A stretch of DNA of 5,887 nucleotides from Burkholderiales bacterium. GTDB taxonomy: Bacteria; Pseudomonadota; Gammaproteobacteria; Burkholderiales; Burkholderiaceae_C. The stretch is from contig JABMMR010000294.1 in NCBI GenBank assembly GCA_013205525.1, forward strand, positions 1 to 5,887, given 5' to 3'. The position numbers were made by a program, and so were the translations under genes. The notes under the pieces are model-generated. The model saw nothing but the letters and a program-made list of their open reading frames with translations. It did not search any database and was not told the DNA's origin. Shown here piece by piece: positions 1 to 5,887 of this stretch (its first letter is position 1; every line of letters begins with the position of its first letter).

Positions 1-1047
1 CCACAAGCGATGCATGGGGTTGAGCATGTCAAGCAAGGACAAATAATTTTGCAAAGGCAAACCGTCCCAAGTGGGGGTGCCCACATCATCAAAAGCAATA
101 TCGGGTTCTGCCCAGTTGTGGTACTTGACCTCCACGCCGACGCGCACAAAGGTGCGCACCAAACGTTGTGAAGAACGCTTATCTTGAAGGTGCTCAATAA
201 GGGCAAGCAAGGGGCGCTCGCCCGCATCCAAGGTAACGAAGTCGACAAAATCAAACAAGCGCGGTTCACTCAATGACCTAAGTTCGGTATTCACGTAACC
301 GCCACCCAAAGCAATCACTACCGTTGGATGATGGTGTTTGATGGTTTGCGCAATTCGTAGAGCCGCGTACACCGTGCCAGGAAAGGGCACAGACAGCAGC
401 ACCAGCTGGGGCCGGTGTGTAGCTAGGGTTTCAAGCGTGAGTGTTTCTAAAACTTCATCGAGGTAAGTGGGTGCAGCCGCCAGCGCATGCGCCAAAGGAT
501 CGAAACTGGGTTGGCTGGAAGCCAGCGATTCACCGTAGCGCACAAACTCAAAACGTGCGTCTACTGCGTCGCGCAACACGTCTGCCAAGTCGTTCAAGAA
601 AAGTGTGGCCAAGTGGCGTGCGCGGTCTTGCACACCCAAGGCGCCAAACGCCCAAGTGAGGGTGTCGTCTTCGGTGTTGTCTAAAGCGGCAAAGCGAGGA
701 CCTTCAGGCACCAAGCCTCGGGCGGCAATGCGATGCGCCAAAGTGGCGTCGCGGCCTTGCAAAAATGCAATCACTGGTTCTATGCAGTTGATGTAACGCT
801 GTGCATGGTCGAGAAAATAATTCACACTCGCGCTGCGTTCATGCACATCTTGCTTCAAGGCAATTGATTCAATCCGTGTCAAACCCTCTGTGCAGAAAAT
901 GCGCAGCACCAAGCGCAAGGCCAAATCGTCTTGCCGTGTGTCCACACCCCGAGAACGCAAAAAACCCGTCAAGTAAGCACTTGACGGGTAGGGTGTGTTG
1001 AGTTGCGTCATGGGCGCAATCAGCGCCAGAACGCGAAAGTCATTCAC
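1..1047 (-). CDS. B12-binding-domain radical SAM protein, N-terminal 349 codons (3' end outside window)
   Basis: Open frame running from a GTG start at 1047 to the window edge without a stop. The translation begins [20 protein letters not shown]. From about residue 205 it shows a Rossmann-like cobalamin-binding-type fold: a hydrophobic strand ([19 protein letters not shown]), then a glycine-rich loop with YVNTELR at residues 248-257, then a [20 protein letters not shown] segment. This resembles the B12-binding/radical SAM proteins of Burkholderiales, in which the CxxxCxxC cluster motif follows the point where the window ends; that motif is therefore not seen here. The classic DxHxxG cobalamin-ligand motif is not evident. 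The start is chosen because GTG overlaps the cysK stop (GTGA), an AAGGA lies 11 nt upstream at 1059-1063, and the conserved N-terminus follows at once. An ATG at 1041-1043 is in another frame and stops after seven codons. Codons 20-30 contain a terminator-like hairpin. Family membership is a recollection of similar proteins; the substrate is unknown. Confidence 0.82.
   Translation of the reverse strand, partial: MNDFRVLALIAPMTQLNTPYPSSAYLTGFLRSRGVDTRQDDLALRLVLRIFCTEGLTRIESIALKQDVHERSASVNYFLDHAQRYINCIEPVIAFLQGRDATLAHRIAARGLVPEGPRFAALDNTEDDTLTWAFGALGVQDRARHLATLFLNDLADVLRDAVDARFEFVRYGESLASSQPSFDPLAHALAAAPTYLDEVLETLTLETLATHRPQLVLLSVPFPGTVYAALRIAQTIKHHHPTVVIALGGGYVNTELRSLSEPRLFDFVDFVTLDAGERPLLALIEHLQDKRSSQRLVRTFVRVGVEVKYHNWAEPDIAFDDVGTPTWDGLPLQNYLSLLDMLNPMHRLW
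959..989 (-). terminator. Intrinsic-terminator-like hairpin inside the radical SAM gene
   Basis: On the minus strand the arm ACCCGTCAAGT (989 to 979) is followed by a four-base GCTT loop (978-975) and the exact complementary arm ACTTGACGGGT (974 to 964). A run of six T (964 to 959) follows, its first T being the last paired base. A perfect 11-bp stem, tetraloop and U-tract have the form of a Rho-independent terminator. It lies only about 55 nt past the cysK stop but within codons 20-30 of the next gene (protein [11 protein letters not shown]). It could end part of the cysK transcripts when the downstream gene is poorly translated. The encoded residues look like conserved protein, so chance remains possible. 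Confidence 0.4.
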
Positions 1048-1961
1048 GCGGGAAGGTATCCTTCAACCGACAAATAGCGCTCGCCTGTGTCGTAGTTAAA
1101 CCCAAGCACTTTGGCGTTGGCGGGTAGGTCTGCCAGCTTTTGCGCAATCGCTGCCAAGGTGGCGCCCGAAGATATACCCACCAACATGCCTTCTTCGCGG
1201 GCTGCACGGCGGCCGTATTCGCGGGCGTCTTCAGCATCGACTTGAATCACGCCTGTGAGCAAATCGGTGTACAAGTTTTTAGGGATAAAACCCGCACCAA
1301 TGCCTTGGATAGGATGGGGCGCGGGCGCGCCACCCGAGATGACGGGCGAGGCCTTGGGTTCCACCGCAAACACTTGCAACTGGGGCCATTTCGCTTTCAA
1401 TACTTGGGCACACGCCGTGATGTGGCCACCCGTTCCCACACCGGTGATGATGGCATCCAAGCCTTCGGGGAAGTCGGCCAAAATTTCTTGCGCTGTGGTG
1501 CGCACATGAACCTCGATATTGGCTGGGTTTTCAAATTGCTGAGGCATCCAAGCACCGGGTGTGGCGTCGACCAACTCTTGGGCGCGGGCGATAGCGCCTT
1601 TCATGCCCTTTTCGCGAGGGGTTAAATCGAAGCTGGCGCCATAGGCCAGCATCAGGCGGCGCCGCTCTATGGACATGCTGTCGGGCATCACCAACACCAA
1701 TTTGTAGCCCTTGACCGCCGCCACCATGGCCAAGCCCACGCCCGTGTTGCCGGAGGTGGGTTCAATGATGGTGCCGCCTGGTTTTAAGACACCACTGTTC
1801 TCGGCAGCTTCAACCATGCTCAATGCAATGCGGTCTTTGATGGAGCCGCCGGGGTTGCTGCGCTCCGATTTGATCCACACCTGGGCTTGGGGACCAAACA
1901 AGCGGTTGATACGGATATGCGGTGTGTGACCAATGGTCTCGAGGATGTTATGGGCTTTCAT
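1044..1961 (-). CDS. cysK: Cysteine synthase A (O-acetylserine sulfhydrylase)
   Basis: PLP-dependent cytosolic enzyme that joins O-acetyl-L-serine and sulfide to give L-cysteine and acetate, the last step of assimilatory cysteine synthesis. The 305-residue length is typical of the family. The PLP lysine is K42 in [10 protein letters not shown] (35-44). The substrate loop TSGNTG is at 69-74, the [14 protein letters not shown] segment at 96-109, QQFENPAN at 141-148, the phosphate-binding GTGGH at 176-180, [10 protein letters not shown] at 218-227 and GISSGA at 262-267. NPGGSIKDR and [10 protein letters not shown] point to the CysK rather than the CysM class. H180 stands where E. coli-like CysK has Thr (GTGGT). 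The ATG is preceded by AAGGAG at 6 nt. The gene follows the FAD oxidoreductase by 10 nt and overlaps the next gene by four bases. No CysB-type control site was recognised; expression probably comes with the operon. CysM-type activity with other sulfur donors cannot be excluded from sequence. Confidence 0.95.
   Translation of the reverse strand: MKAHNILETIGHTPHIRINRLFGPQAQVWIKSERSNPGGSIKDRIALSMVEAAENSGVLKPGGTIIEPTSGNTGVGLAMVAAVKGYKLVLVMPDSMSIERRRLMLAYGASFDLTPREKGMKGAIARAQELVDATPGAWMPQQFENPANIEVHVRTTAQEILADFPEGLDAIITGVGTGGHITACAQVLKAKWPQLQVFAVEPKASPVISGGAPAPHPIQGIGAGFIPKNLYTDLLTGVIQVDAEDAREYGRRAAREEGMLVGISSGATLAAIAQKLADLPANAKVLGFNYDTGERYLSVEGYLPA
1052..1064 (-). promoter_or_regulatory. Small hairpin covering the radical SAM gene's Shine-Dalgarno
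   Basis: On the minus strand GAAGG (1064-1060), ATA (1059-1057) and CCTTC (1056-1052) form a perfect 5-bp stem with a three-base loop. It contains the AAGGA that serves the GTG start at 1047, and it lies in the last codons of cysK (E-G-Y-L). A ribosome finishing cysK would melt it, which fits translational coupling through the GTGA overlap. The stem is short and could be chance. Confidence 0.3.
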
Positions 1962-1967
1962 TGATGG

Positions 1968-1973
1968 CTCCTT
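1968..1973 (-). promoter_or_regulatory. Ribosome binding site of cysK
   Basis: AAGGAG on the minus strand, 6 nt before the cysK ATG. Its first two bases lie within the TAA stop of the upstream FAD oxidoreductase gene (TAAGGAG), so termination and re-initiation occur at nearly the same place. Confidence 0.85.
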
Positions 1974-3741
1974 AAAGCGTGCTTTGATTTTGCAACAGTT
2001 TCATCGCCAAGGCCTCACCTAATTTGATGCCGTCCACCGCCGCCGACAAAATGCCACCGGCATAACCAGCCCCTTCGCCTCCAGGGTAGAGGCCGCGCAG
2101 AGTGGGGTTTTGCAAATCATGATCGCGCTCAATGCGTAAAGGCGAAGAGGTGCGGGTCTCTACGCCTGTCAACACCGCATCGGGCATATCAAAGCCTTTG
2201 ATTTTTTGCCCAAACACCGGCATGGCTTCGCGCATGGCGTCTACAGCAAAGCCGGGTAACACATGGCGCAGATCGGTCATTTGAACCCCAGGCTGGTAAG
2301 AAGGTTGTACTTTGCCCAAAGCCGTCGATGCTTTGTCTGCCAGCAGGTCAGCCACCAGTTGTGCAGGTGCGTGGTAGTTGCTGCCACCAGCAACAAACGC
2401 GGCTGACTCGAGTTGGCGTTGCAAGACCATGCCGGCCAAGGGATGAAAACCATCAGCCGTGTCCAGCGTGTCTAAACGTACGGCATTGCCCAACTCTTGA
2501 CCCAAGGCCGCCTCAAAGGAGGCCGCGTCGCTTGGGTAATCTCGGGGTTCAATGCCCACCACAATCCCTGCATTGGCATTGCGTTCATTGCGTGAATACT
2601 GGCTCATGCCGTTGGTGACCACCCGCCCAGCTTCACTGGTGGCTGCCACCACGGTGCCGCCCGGGCACATGCAAAAGCTGTAGACCGTTCGTCCATTGTT
2701 GGCGTGATGCACCAGTTTGTAGTCGGCGGCACCCAGCATAGGGTGGCCTGCATGCTTGCCCCAGCGAGCGCGGTCTATCACACCTTGGGGATGCTCGATT
2801 CGCACACCCACAGAAAACGCTTTGGCTTGCATGGCAACCCCATGCCTGTGCAGCATGGTGAAGGTGTCGCGGGCGCTGTGCCCCAAAGCGATGACAACAT
2901 TTTGAGCGGCCAACTCGTAACGCTGGCCTGTGTCTTGTTGCAGGATATGCAGGGCTTGCAGTTGGCGCTGCTCGTCGTAGGACATATCGACCAAGCGCTG
3001 GGCAAACCTAACCTCACCGCCAAGCCGAATGATTTCTGCGCGCAAGCCCTCCACCACCTTGACCAATTTGAAGGTGCCAATGTGCGGATGCGCGGCCCAT
3101 AAAATTTCTTCGGGCGCGCCAAAGCGCACAAATTCATTCATCACCTTGCGACCCAAATGTCTGGGGTCTTTGATTTGGCTGTAGAGCTTGCCGTCTGAAA
3201 ACGTGCCCGCACCCCCTTCACCAAACTGCACATTGCTTTCGGGCTTCAAGACAGACTTTCGCCACAAACCCCAAGTGTCTTGGGTGCGTTGGCGCACTGC
3301 TTGGCCGCGCTCAATCACAATAGGTTTCAAGCCCATTTGCGCCAAAACCAGTGCTGCAAAAATACCGCAGGGGCCAAAGCCCACCACCACCGGTCGCGCT
3401 GTGCCTTGTCTGGGCCAGTCTGCAGGGGCGTGGACCGGGGCGCGCCATTGCATATCAGGGCTGGCTTGGATATGCGGATGCTGTGCATATTTTTCCAGCA
3501 ACCCAAGCGCTTGGTCTTTGTTGAACAGTTGCACATCCACGATGTAAACCACCAGCAGTTTTTGCCTTGCGTCAAAGCTGCGTTTAAACACTTTCCAATC
3601 TTCAATATCGGTGAGTGCAACCCCCAAAGTGCTGGCAATCAGGGGAGCCAGCGTGGCCGGATACAGAGGGGGTGGCGTGACATCATCTGCAACATCAAAC
3701 GCAGCATCCAAAGGCAGTTTCAGTTCGGATAATCGAATCAT
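1972..3741 (-). CDS. FAD-dependent oxidoreductase of the COG2509 type, function unknown
   Basis: A 589-residue flavoprotein with a two-dinucleotide-binding-domain look. After an N-terminal domain of about 110 residues ([17 protein letters not shown]...) comes the FAD-binding GFGPCG motif at 121-126 with the ribose-binding acidic residue E144 in [20 protein letters not shown] follows at 173-186, then a mid-protein [10 protein letters not shown] block, a conserved cysteine motif [20 protein letters not shown], and a C-terminal FAD-contacting segment [20 protein letters not shown] (552-571). These match the widespread 'uncharacterized FAD-dependent dehydrogenase' family, whose reaction is not established. 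No signal peptide or membrane segment is seen, so it is probably cytosolic. The frame stays open 45 codons further upstream (to 3876), but that stretch lies inside the acyltransferase gene. The ATG at 3741 is chosen because the family-like sequence starts there and it forms an ATGA overlap with the upstream stop. No strong Shine-Dalgarno precedes it, so translation probably depends on coupling. Confidence 0.9.
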   Translation of the reverse strand: MIRLSELKLPLDAAFDVADDVTPPPLYPATLAPLIASTLGVALTDIEDWKVFKRSFDARQKLLVVYIVDVQLFNKDQALGLLEKYAQHPHIQASPDMQWRAPVHAPADWPRQGTARPVVVGFGPCGIFAALVLAQMGLKPIVIERGQAVRQRTQDTWGLWRKSVLKPESNVQFGEGGAGTFSDGKLYSQIKDPRHLGRKVMNEFVRFGAPEEILWAAHPHIGTFKLVKVVEGLRAEIIRLGGEVRFAQRLVDMSYDEQRQLQALHILQQDTGQRYELAAQNVVIALGHSARDTFTMLHRHGVAMQAKAFSVGVRIEHPQGVIDRARWGKHAGHPMLGAADYKLVHHANNGRTVYSFCMCPGGTVVAATSEAGRVVTNGMSQYSRNERNANAGIVVGIEPRDYPSDAASFEAALGQELGNAVRLDTLDTADGFHPLAGMVLQRQLESAAFVAGGSNYHAPAQLVADLLADKASTALGKVQPSYQPGVQMTDLRHVLPGFAVDAMREAMPVFGQKIKGFDMPDAVLTGVETRTSSPLRIERDHDLQNPTLRGLYPGGEGAGYAGGILSAAVDGIKLGEALAMKLLQNQSTL

Positions 3742-5693
3742 TTGTGCATGGCGTCTATCAAGGGCAACATGTCTTTGGCCATCAGCATGCCCGCATGGTC
3801 TGAAATATGGTCGCCATAGCTGTATAAAAATTTGCCCTCTTTGGCAATGGTGCAAATGTCTGCGGGTATGTCGCACAGCAAAGGCAAGGGGTCGTAAACC
3901 AGCAAATCCGGGTTGTTGTATTTCAACTTGGCAATGAACTCTTGGTAGGCCGCTGTTCCCTTAAGGTGGTCGGAGAAGCGCAGTTGGCAAAACGGGTTTT
4001 GCTGACGCTGCAAAAAAGTGTTGAGCATGTCAAAGCGGGTTAGGCCGCCGCTGATGCAACTGTTGGGGTCGGGCAGTGTGGGGTTGTCAACCACAAACAC
4101 CACCTTCTTACCCGAGGCCAGCCAATGTTGAATTGCCCGCGAGTAGGCAGTCACATATTGGTCAATTTCTGGGGAGTTGGTGTATTGAGCTATCAACCCA
4201 GATTGTGGGTCTAGGCGAAACATGCCGCGCAAAGCATTGGCCAACACAATCACTTTCAAATTCGCGTTGGCGTCCACTGCGTCCAAAGCTGCACGGTTGC
4301 TTGGGTTGCTGTCACCTGACAGCAGGTTGATGGGGCCCATCATGGCCCAACTGTGCTCGGGGGGTGAAGACCGTATCAGACTGTAAACCAGCGCTTCACC
4401 CTTGCTGTCACCTAACAGAACATGGGTGGGCGGTTGCACTTTGCCATCTTGAAAGCACCACTTCACCAAATGTTGTTGATCGGGTGGAAGCGTGCAATTG
4501 GCTTGCAGGGTTCCGCGTTCTACGCCCACCACCAAGCTAGAGGGGTCGGCATTGAGCATGCCATGATGGCGAAACTTCAGGCCGTCCCACACATTGATGG
4601 CATGCGACATCAATAAAACCGCCAGCATATACAGGCACAACCACCACACCGCACGAGGGTAGCGAGTGCCAAAGCGAATCGGCTTTTCAACAAAGCGGTA
4701 GGTGAGGTAGGCAAGCAAAAAGCTCAAAGCCACTAAGCCTATGCGCACTTCTGCGGAAGGTGGTTGCGAAAATAAAATACGGGCAAAAGAAAGCAAAGGC
4801 CAATGCCATAAATAAAGCGGGTAGCTGATTAAACCAATGGCTACCATGGGTCTAGAGGCCAGCCACACACTGTTGAAACTGCAGTTCATGCCAGCTAACA
4901 GGATGAGTGTTGCGCCTGCGGCAGGGAGCACGGCCCAGTAGCCAGGAAACGCCATGTCTTTGTCAAAGAAATAGGCTGATAAAAGTACCAGTGCCAAACC
5001 CACCCAGCCTGCGGGGTAGCGCCAAGCTCTGGCCAAGCGAGGATTGTTCATCAAGGCAATGGCAAGACAAGCGCCCAGTAACAACTCCCAACTTCGACTC
5101 CAGGGCGAATAAAAATCTCGTGCCAATTCGCCTTGGAACACCAACCACAGGCTGTAGCCAAAGGAAGACAACAGCAAAGCCAACAGCAGGGGCAAAGACC
5201 AGCGCGGGATGCGCTTGAACAACAACAGTAGCAAAGGCCAGACCACATAAAACTGCTCTTCAATGGCCAGCGACCATAGGTGCAGCATAGGTTTGGTGTC
5301 GGCTGCATTGTCGAAATAACCAGACTCGCGCAGCAACATGAAGTTGGTCAAAAAGATGGCACTGCTGCCGGTGTGCTTGGCGAGTTGTTTGTATTCGATG
5401 AAGTTCAGGCACACCCAGCCGGCCACCAAGCCAAAGCCCAGTACCAGCGCCAGAGCCGGAAAAATGCGCCGCACACGTTTTGCATAAAACGCCTTGAGAC
5501 TAAAGCGTTGCTCGCGAAGATCGCGCAAGATGAGACCCGTGATGAGGTAGCCAGAAATAACGAAAAACACATCAACACCGATAAAGCCACCGCTTAAGTA
5601 TTCGGGAAAGGCATGAAACAGAACGACCGCCAATACCGCAATGGCGCGCAAGCCATCAACGTCGGGTCTGTAATCAGGGTTGTGCTGCGAAAT
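3738..5693 (-). CDS. Membrane O-acyltransferase with C-terminal SGNH domain (OafA/YrhL type)
   Basis: Integral inner-membrane acyltransferase-3 protein fused to a periplasmic SGNH domain; the family transfers acetyl or other acyl groups to lipopolysaccharide, exopolysaccharide or peptidoglycan sugars. Numbered from the ATT at 5693 (651 residues): YRPDVDGLR at 8-16, the R-x10-H motif R16/H27, GVDVFFVISGYLI at 39-51, FYAKRVRRIFPAL at 69-81, HLWSLAIEEQFYVVWP at 138-153, several hydrophobic helices to about residue 365 including SYPLYLWHWPLLSF (290-303), and RFVEKPIRFG at 333-342. The SGNH part has GDS at 428-430 (nucleophile S430) and a terminal DHIS with D628/H629. The block reads GDSK rather than the usual GDSH. 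The start is uncertain: between the in-frame TGA at 5703-5705 and the TTG at 5649-5651 there is no ATG, GTG or TTG, and TTG would cut off the conserved YRPDVDG. ATT is preferred for its GAGG at 7 nt. The stop overlaps the next start. Acceptor sugar unknown. Confidence 0.9.
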   Translation of the reverse strand: MSQHNPDYRPDVDGLRAIAVLAVVLFHAFPEYLSGGFIGVDVFFVISGYLITGLILRDLREQRFSLKAFYAKRVRRIFPALALVLGFGLVAGWVCLNFIEYKQLAKHTGSSAIFLTNFMLLRESGYFDNAADTKPMLHLWSLAIEEQFYVVWPLLLLLFKRIPRWSLPLLLALLLSSFGYSLWLVFQGELARDFYSPWSRSWELLLGACLAIALMNNPRLARAWRYPAGWVGLALVLLSAYFFDKDMAFPGYWAVLPAAGATLILLAGMNCSFNSVWLASRPMVAIGLISYPLYLWHWPLLSFARILFSQPPSAEVRIGLVALSFLLAYLTYRFVEKPIRFGTRYPRAVWWLCLYMLAVLLMSHAINVWDGLKFRHHGMLNADPSSLVVGVERGTLQANCTLPPDQQHLVKWCFQDGKVQPPTHVLLGDSKGEALVYSLIRSSPPEHSWAMMGPINLLSGDSNPSNRAALDAVDANANLKVIVLANALRGMFRLDPQSGLIAQYTNSPEIDQYVTAYSRAIQHWLASGKKVVFVVDNPTLPDPNSCISGGLTRFDMLNTFLQRQQNPFCQLRFSDHLKGTAAYQEFIAKLKYNNPDLLVYDPLPLLCDIPADICTIAKEGKFLYSYGDHISDHAGMLMAKDMLPLIDAMHK

Positions 5694-5700
5694 AACGGGG

Positions 5701-5704
5701 CCTC
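5701..5704 (-). promoter_or_regulatory. Putative Shine-Dalgarno of the acyltransferase gene
   Basis: GAGG on the minus strand, separated by 7 nt from the ATT codon at 5691-5693 that is in frame with the conserved acyltransferase N-terminus. The ATG at 5704-5706 and the TTG at 5649-5651 have no comparable purine-rich site at normal distance, so this site is the main reason for preferring ATT. Confidence 0.45.
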
Positions 5705-5715
5705 ATTGCTTGTTC

Positions 5716-5743
5716 TTGCCCGAATCATAGACCGATGGATAAT
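5716..5743 (+). promoter_or_regulatory. Sigma-70-type promoter of rnpB
   Basis: TTGCCC at 5716-5721 (four of six matches to TTGACA), a 16-nt spacer, and GATAAT at 5738-5743 (five of six matches to TATAAT). Transcription would begin about 7-10 nt downstream, around 5750-5753, exactly where the RNase P RNA 5' helix is expected to start. This agreement supports both calls. Confidence 0.65.
5724..5729 (-). promoter_or_regulatory. Possible -10 element of the acyltransferase operon
   Basis: TATGAT on the minus strand (five of six matches to TATAAT). The best -35-like hexamer, TTCACA at 5750-5755, is 20 nt away, longer than usual. Transcripts would start near 5717, about 24 nt before the ATT codon. 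It lies inside the spacer of the divergent rnpB promoter, so the two may compete. Weak evidence. Confidence 0.3.
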
Positions 5744-5752
5744 CATCTCTGT

Positions 5753-5887
5753 GAAGCACGCTAGGCCGTCGCTGGTGCAAGGACAGAAATGTCGCACTGG
5801 AGGAACGGCCGGACTGCACAGGACAGCGCAGGAGGTAACACCTCTCCACCGTGAGGTGAGGCTCAGAGCAACAGAGCCGAGTCGGCC
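5753..5887 (+). ncRNA. rnpB: RNase P RNA, type A, 5' portion (3' end outside window)
   Basis: Catalytic RNA of RNase P, which trims tRNA 5' leaders together with the RnpA protein. Elements appear in the order of the bacterial A-type RNA: a 5' P1 strand GAAGCACGC, a P2 strand near AGGCCGTCGC, a short P3 (GTGC 5775-5778 with GCAC 5794-5797, inner GACA/TGTC closed by a GAAA tetraloop), the conserved region GGAGGAACGGCCGGAC at 5799-5814, CACAGGACAGCG, a GAGGT/ACCTC hairpin with AAC loop (5832-5844), a CACC/GGTG hairpin with GTGA tetraloop (5847-5858), and AGAGCAACAGAGCCGAG, which resembles the betaproteobacterial ACAGAGACGAG block. The partner strands of P1, P2 and P4 would lie beyond the window. 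One oddity is G5808 at the place of the nearly invariant U69 (E. coli numbering). The 5' end is set by the promoter and by alignment from memory, so it may be off by a few bases. Confidence 0.8.

Noticed and set aside
441..1001. Several short plus-strand frames in the first kilobase
   Set aside because: All lie opposite the continuous radical SAM frame and encode Arg/Pro/Ser-rich sequence typical of shadow frames.
1041..1043. ATG as start of the radical SAM gene
   Set aside because: It reads seven codons and stops; the GTG at 1047 in another frame opens the long frame.
1140..1625. Plus-strand open frame opposite cysK
   Set aside because: It is antisense to a clearly conserved enzyme, has no recognisable domain, and its residue use is that of a shadow frame.
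3280..3732. Plus-strand open frame opposite the FAD oxidoreductase
   Set aside because: Shadow of the conserved N-terminal half of the flavoprotein; no domain or ribosome site.
3742..3876. 45-codon upstream extension of the FAD oxidoreductase frame
   Set aside because: It lies wholly within the acyltransferase coding region, its residues (His/Arg-rich, MRHTRRHLHHC) do not look like the family, and the ATG at 3741 forms a typical ATGA overlap.
5649..5651. TTG as start of the acyltransferase
   Set aside because: It falls inside the conserved DGLR motif and has no Shine-Dalgarno; kept only as a fallback.
5594..5797. 67-codon minus-strand frame across the rnpB/acyltransferase junction
   Set aside because: It overlaps the RNase P RNA and the acyltransferase N-terminus in the wrong frame and has no conserved features.

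Overview
The window looks like a piece of ordinary chromosome from a betaproteobacterium, most likely order Burkholderiales and Comamonadaceae-like. The grounds are moderate GC with GC-rich third positions, protein sequences resembling that group, and a partial RNase P RNA with betaproteobacterial-style elements. I see no insertion sequence, CRISPR array, tRNA, prophage gene or toxin-antitoxin pair.

All four protein genes lie on the minus strand and are packed like one operon. In transcription order (right to left) they are: a membrane O-acyltransferase with an SGNH domain (5693 down to 3738); a COG2509-type FAD-dependent oxidoreductase (3741 to 1972); cysteine synthase A, cysK (1961 to 1044); and the first 349 codons of a B12-binding-domain radical SAM protein (1047 to beyond base 1). 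The junctions are an ATGA overlap, a 10-nt gap whose Shine-Dalgarno overlaps the previous stop codon, and a GTGA overlap. This suggests translational coupling throughout. The four products do not form a recognisable pathway. The acyltransferase acts on an envelope glycan or lipid, CysK makes cysteine from O-acetylserine and sulfide, and the other two belong to families of unknown physiological role.

At the right edge, on the plus strand and divergent from the operon, the first ~135 nt of an RNase P RNA gene (rnpB) are visible behind a good sigma-70-like promoter.

Four points deserve a second look. (1) The acyltransferase has its conserved N-terminal motif in frame but no ATG, GTG or TTG upstream of it; an ATT codon with a well-placed GAGG is the best start, and a CCC-TGA +1 frameshift is an alternative. 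(2) A perfect 11-bp hairpin followed by six T sits inside codons 20-30 of the radical SAM gene and has the form of an intrinsic terminator. (3) A small hairpin covers that gene's own Shine-Dalgarno. (4) The RNase P RNA appears to carry G where the nearly universal bulged U of helix P4 is expected. I found no convincing new multi-gene system; the interest lies in start-site, coupling and RNA details.
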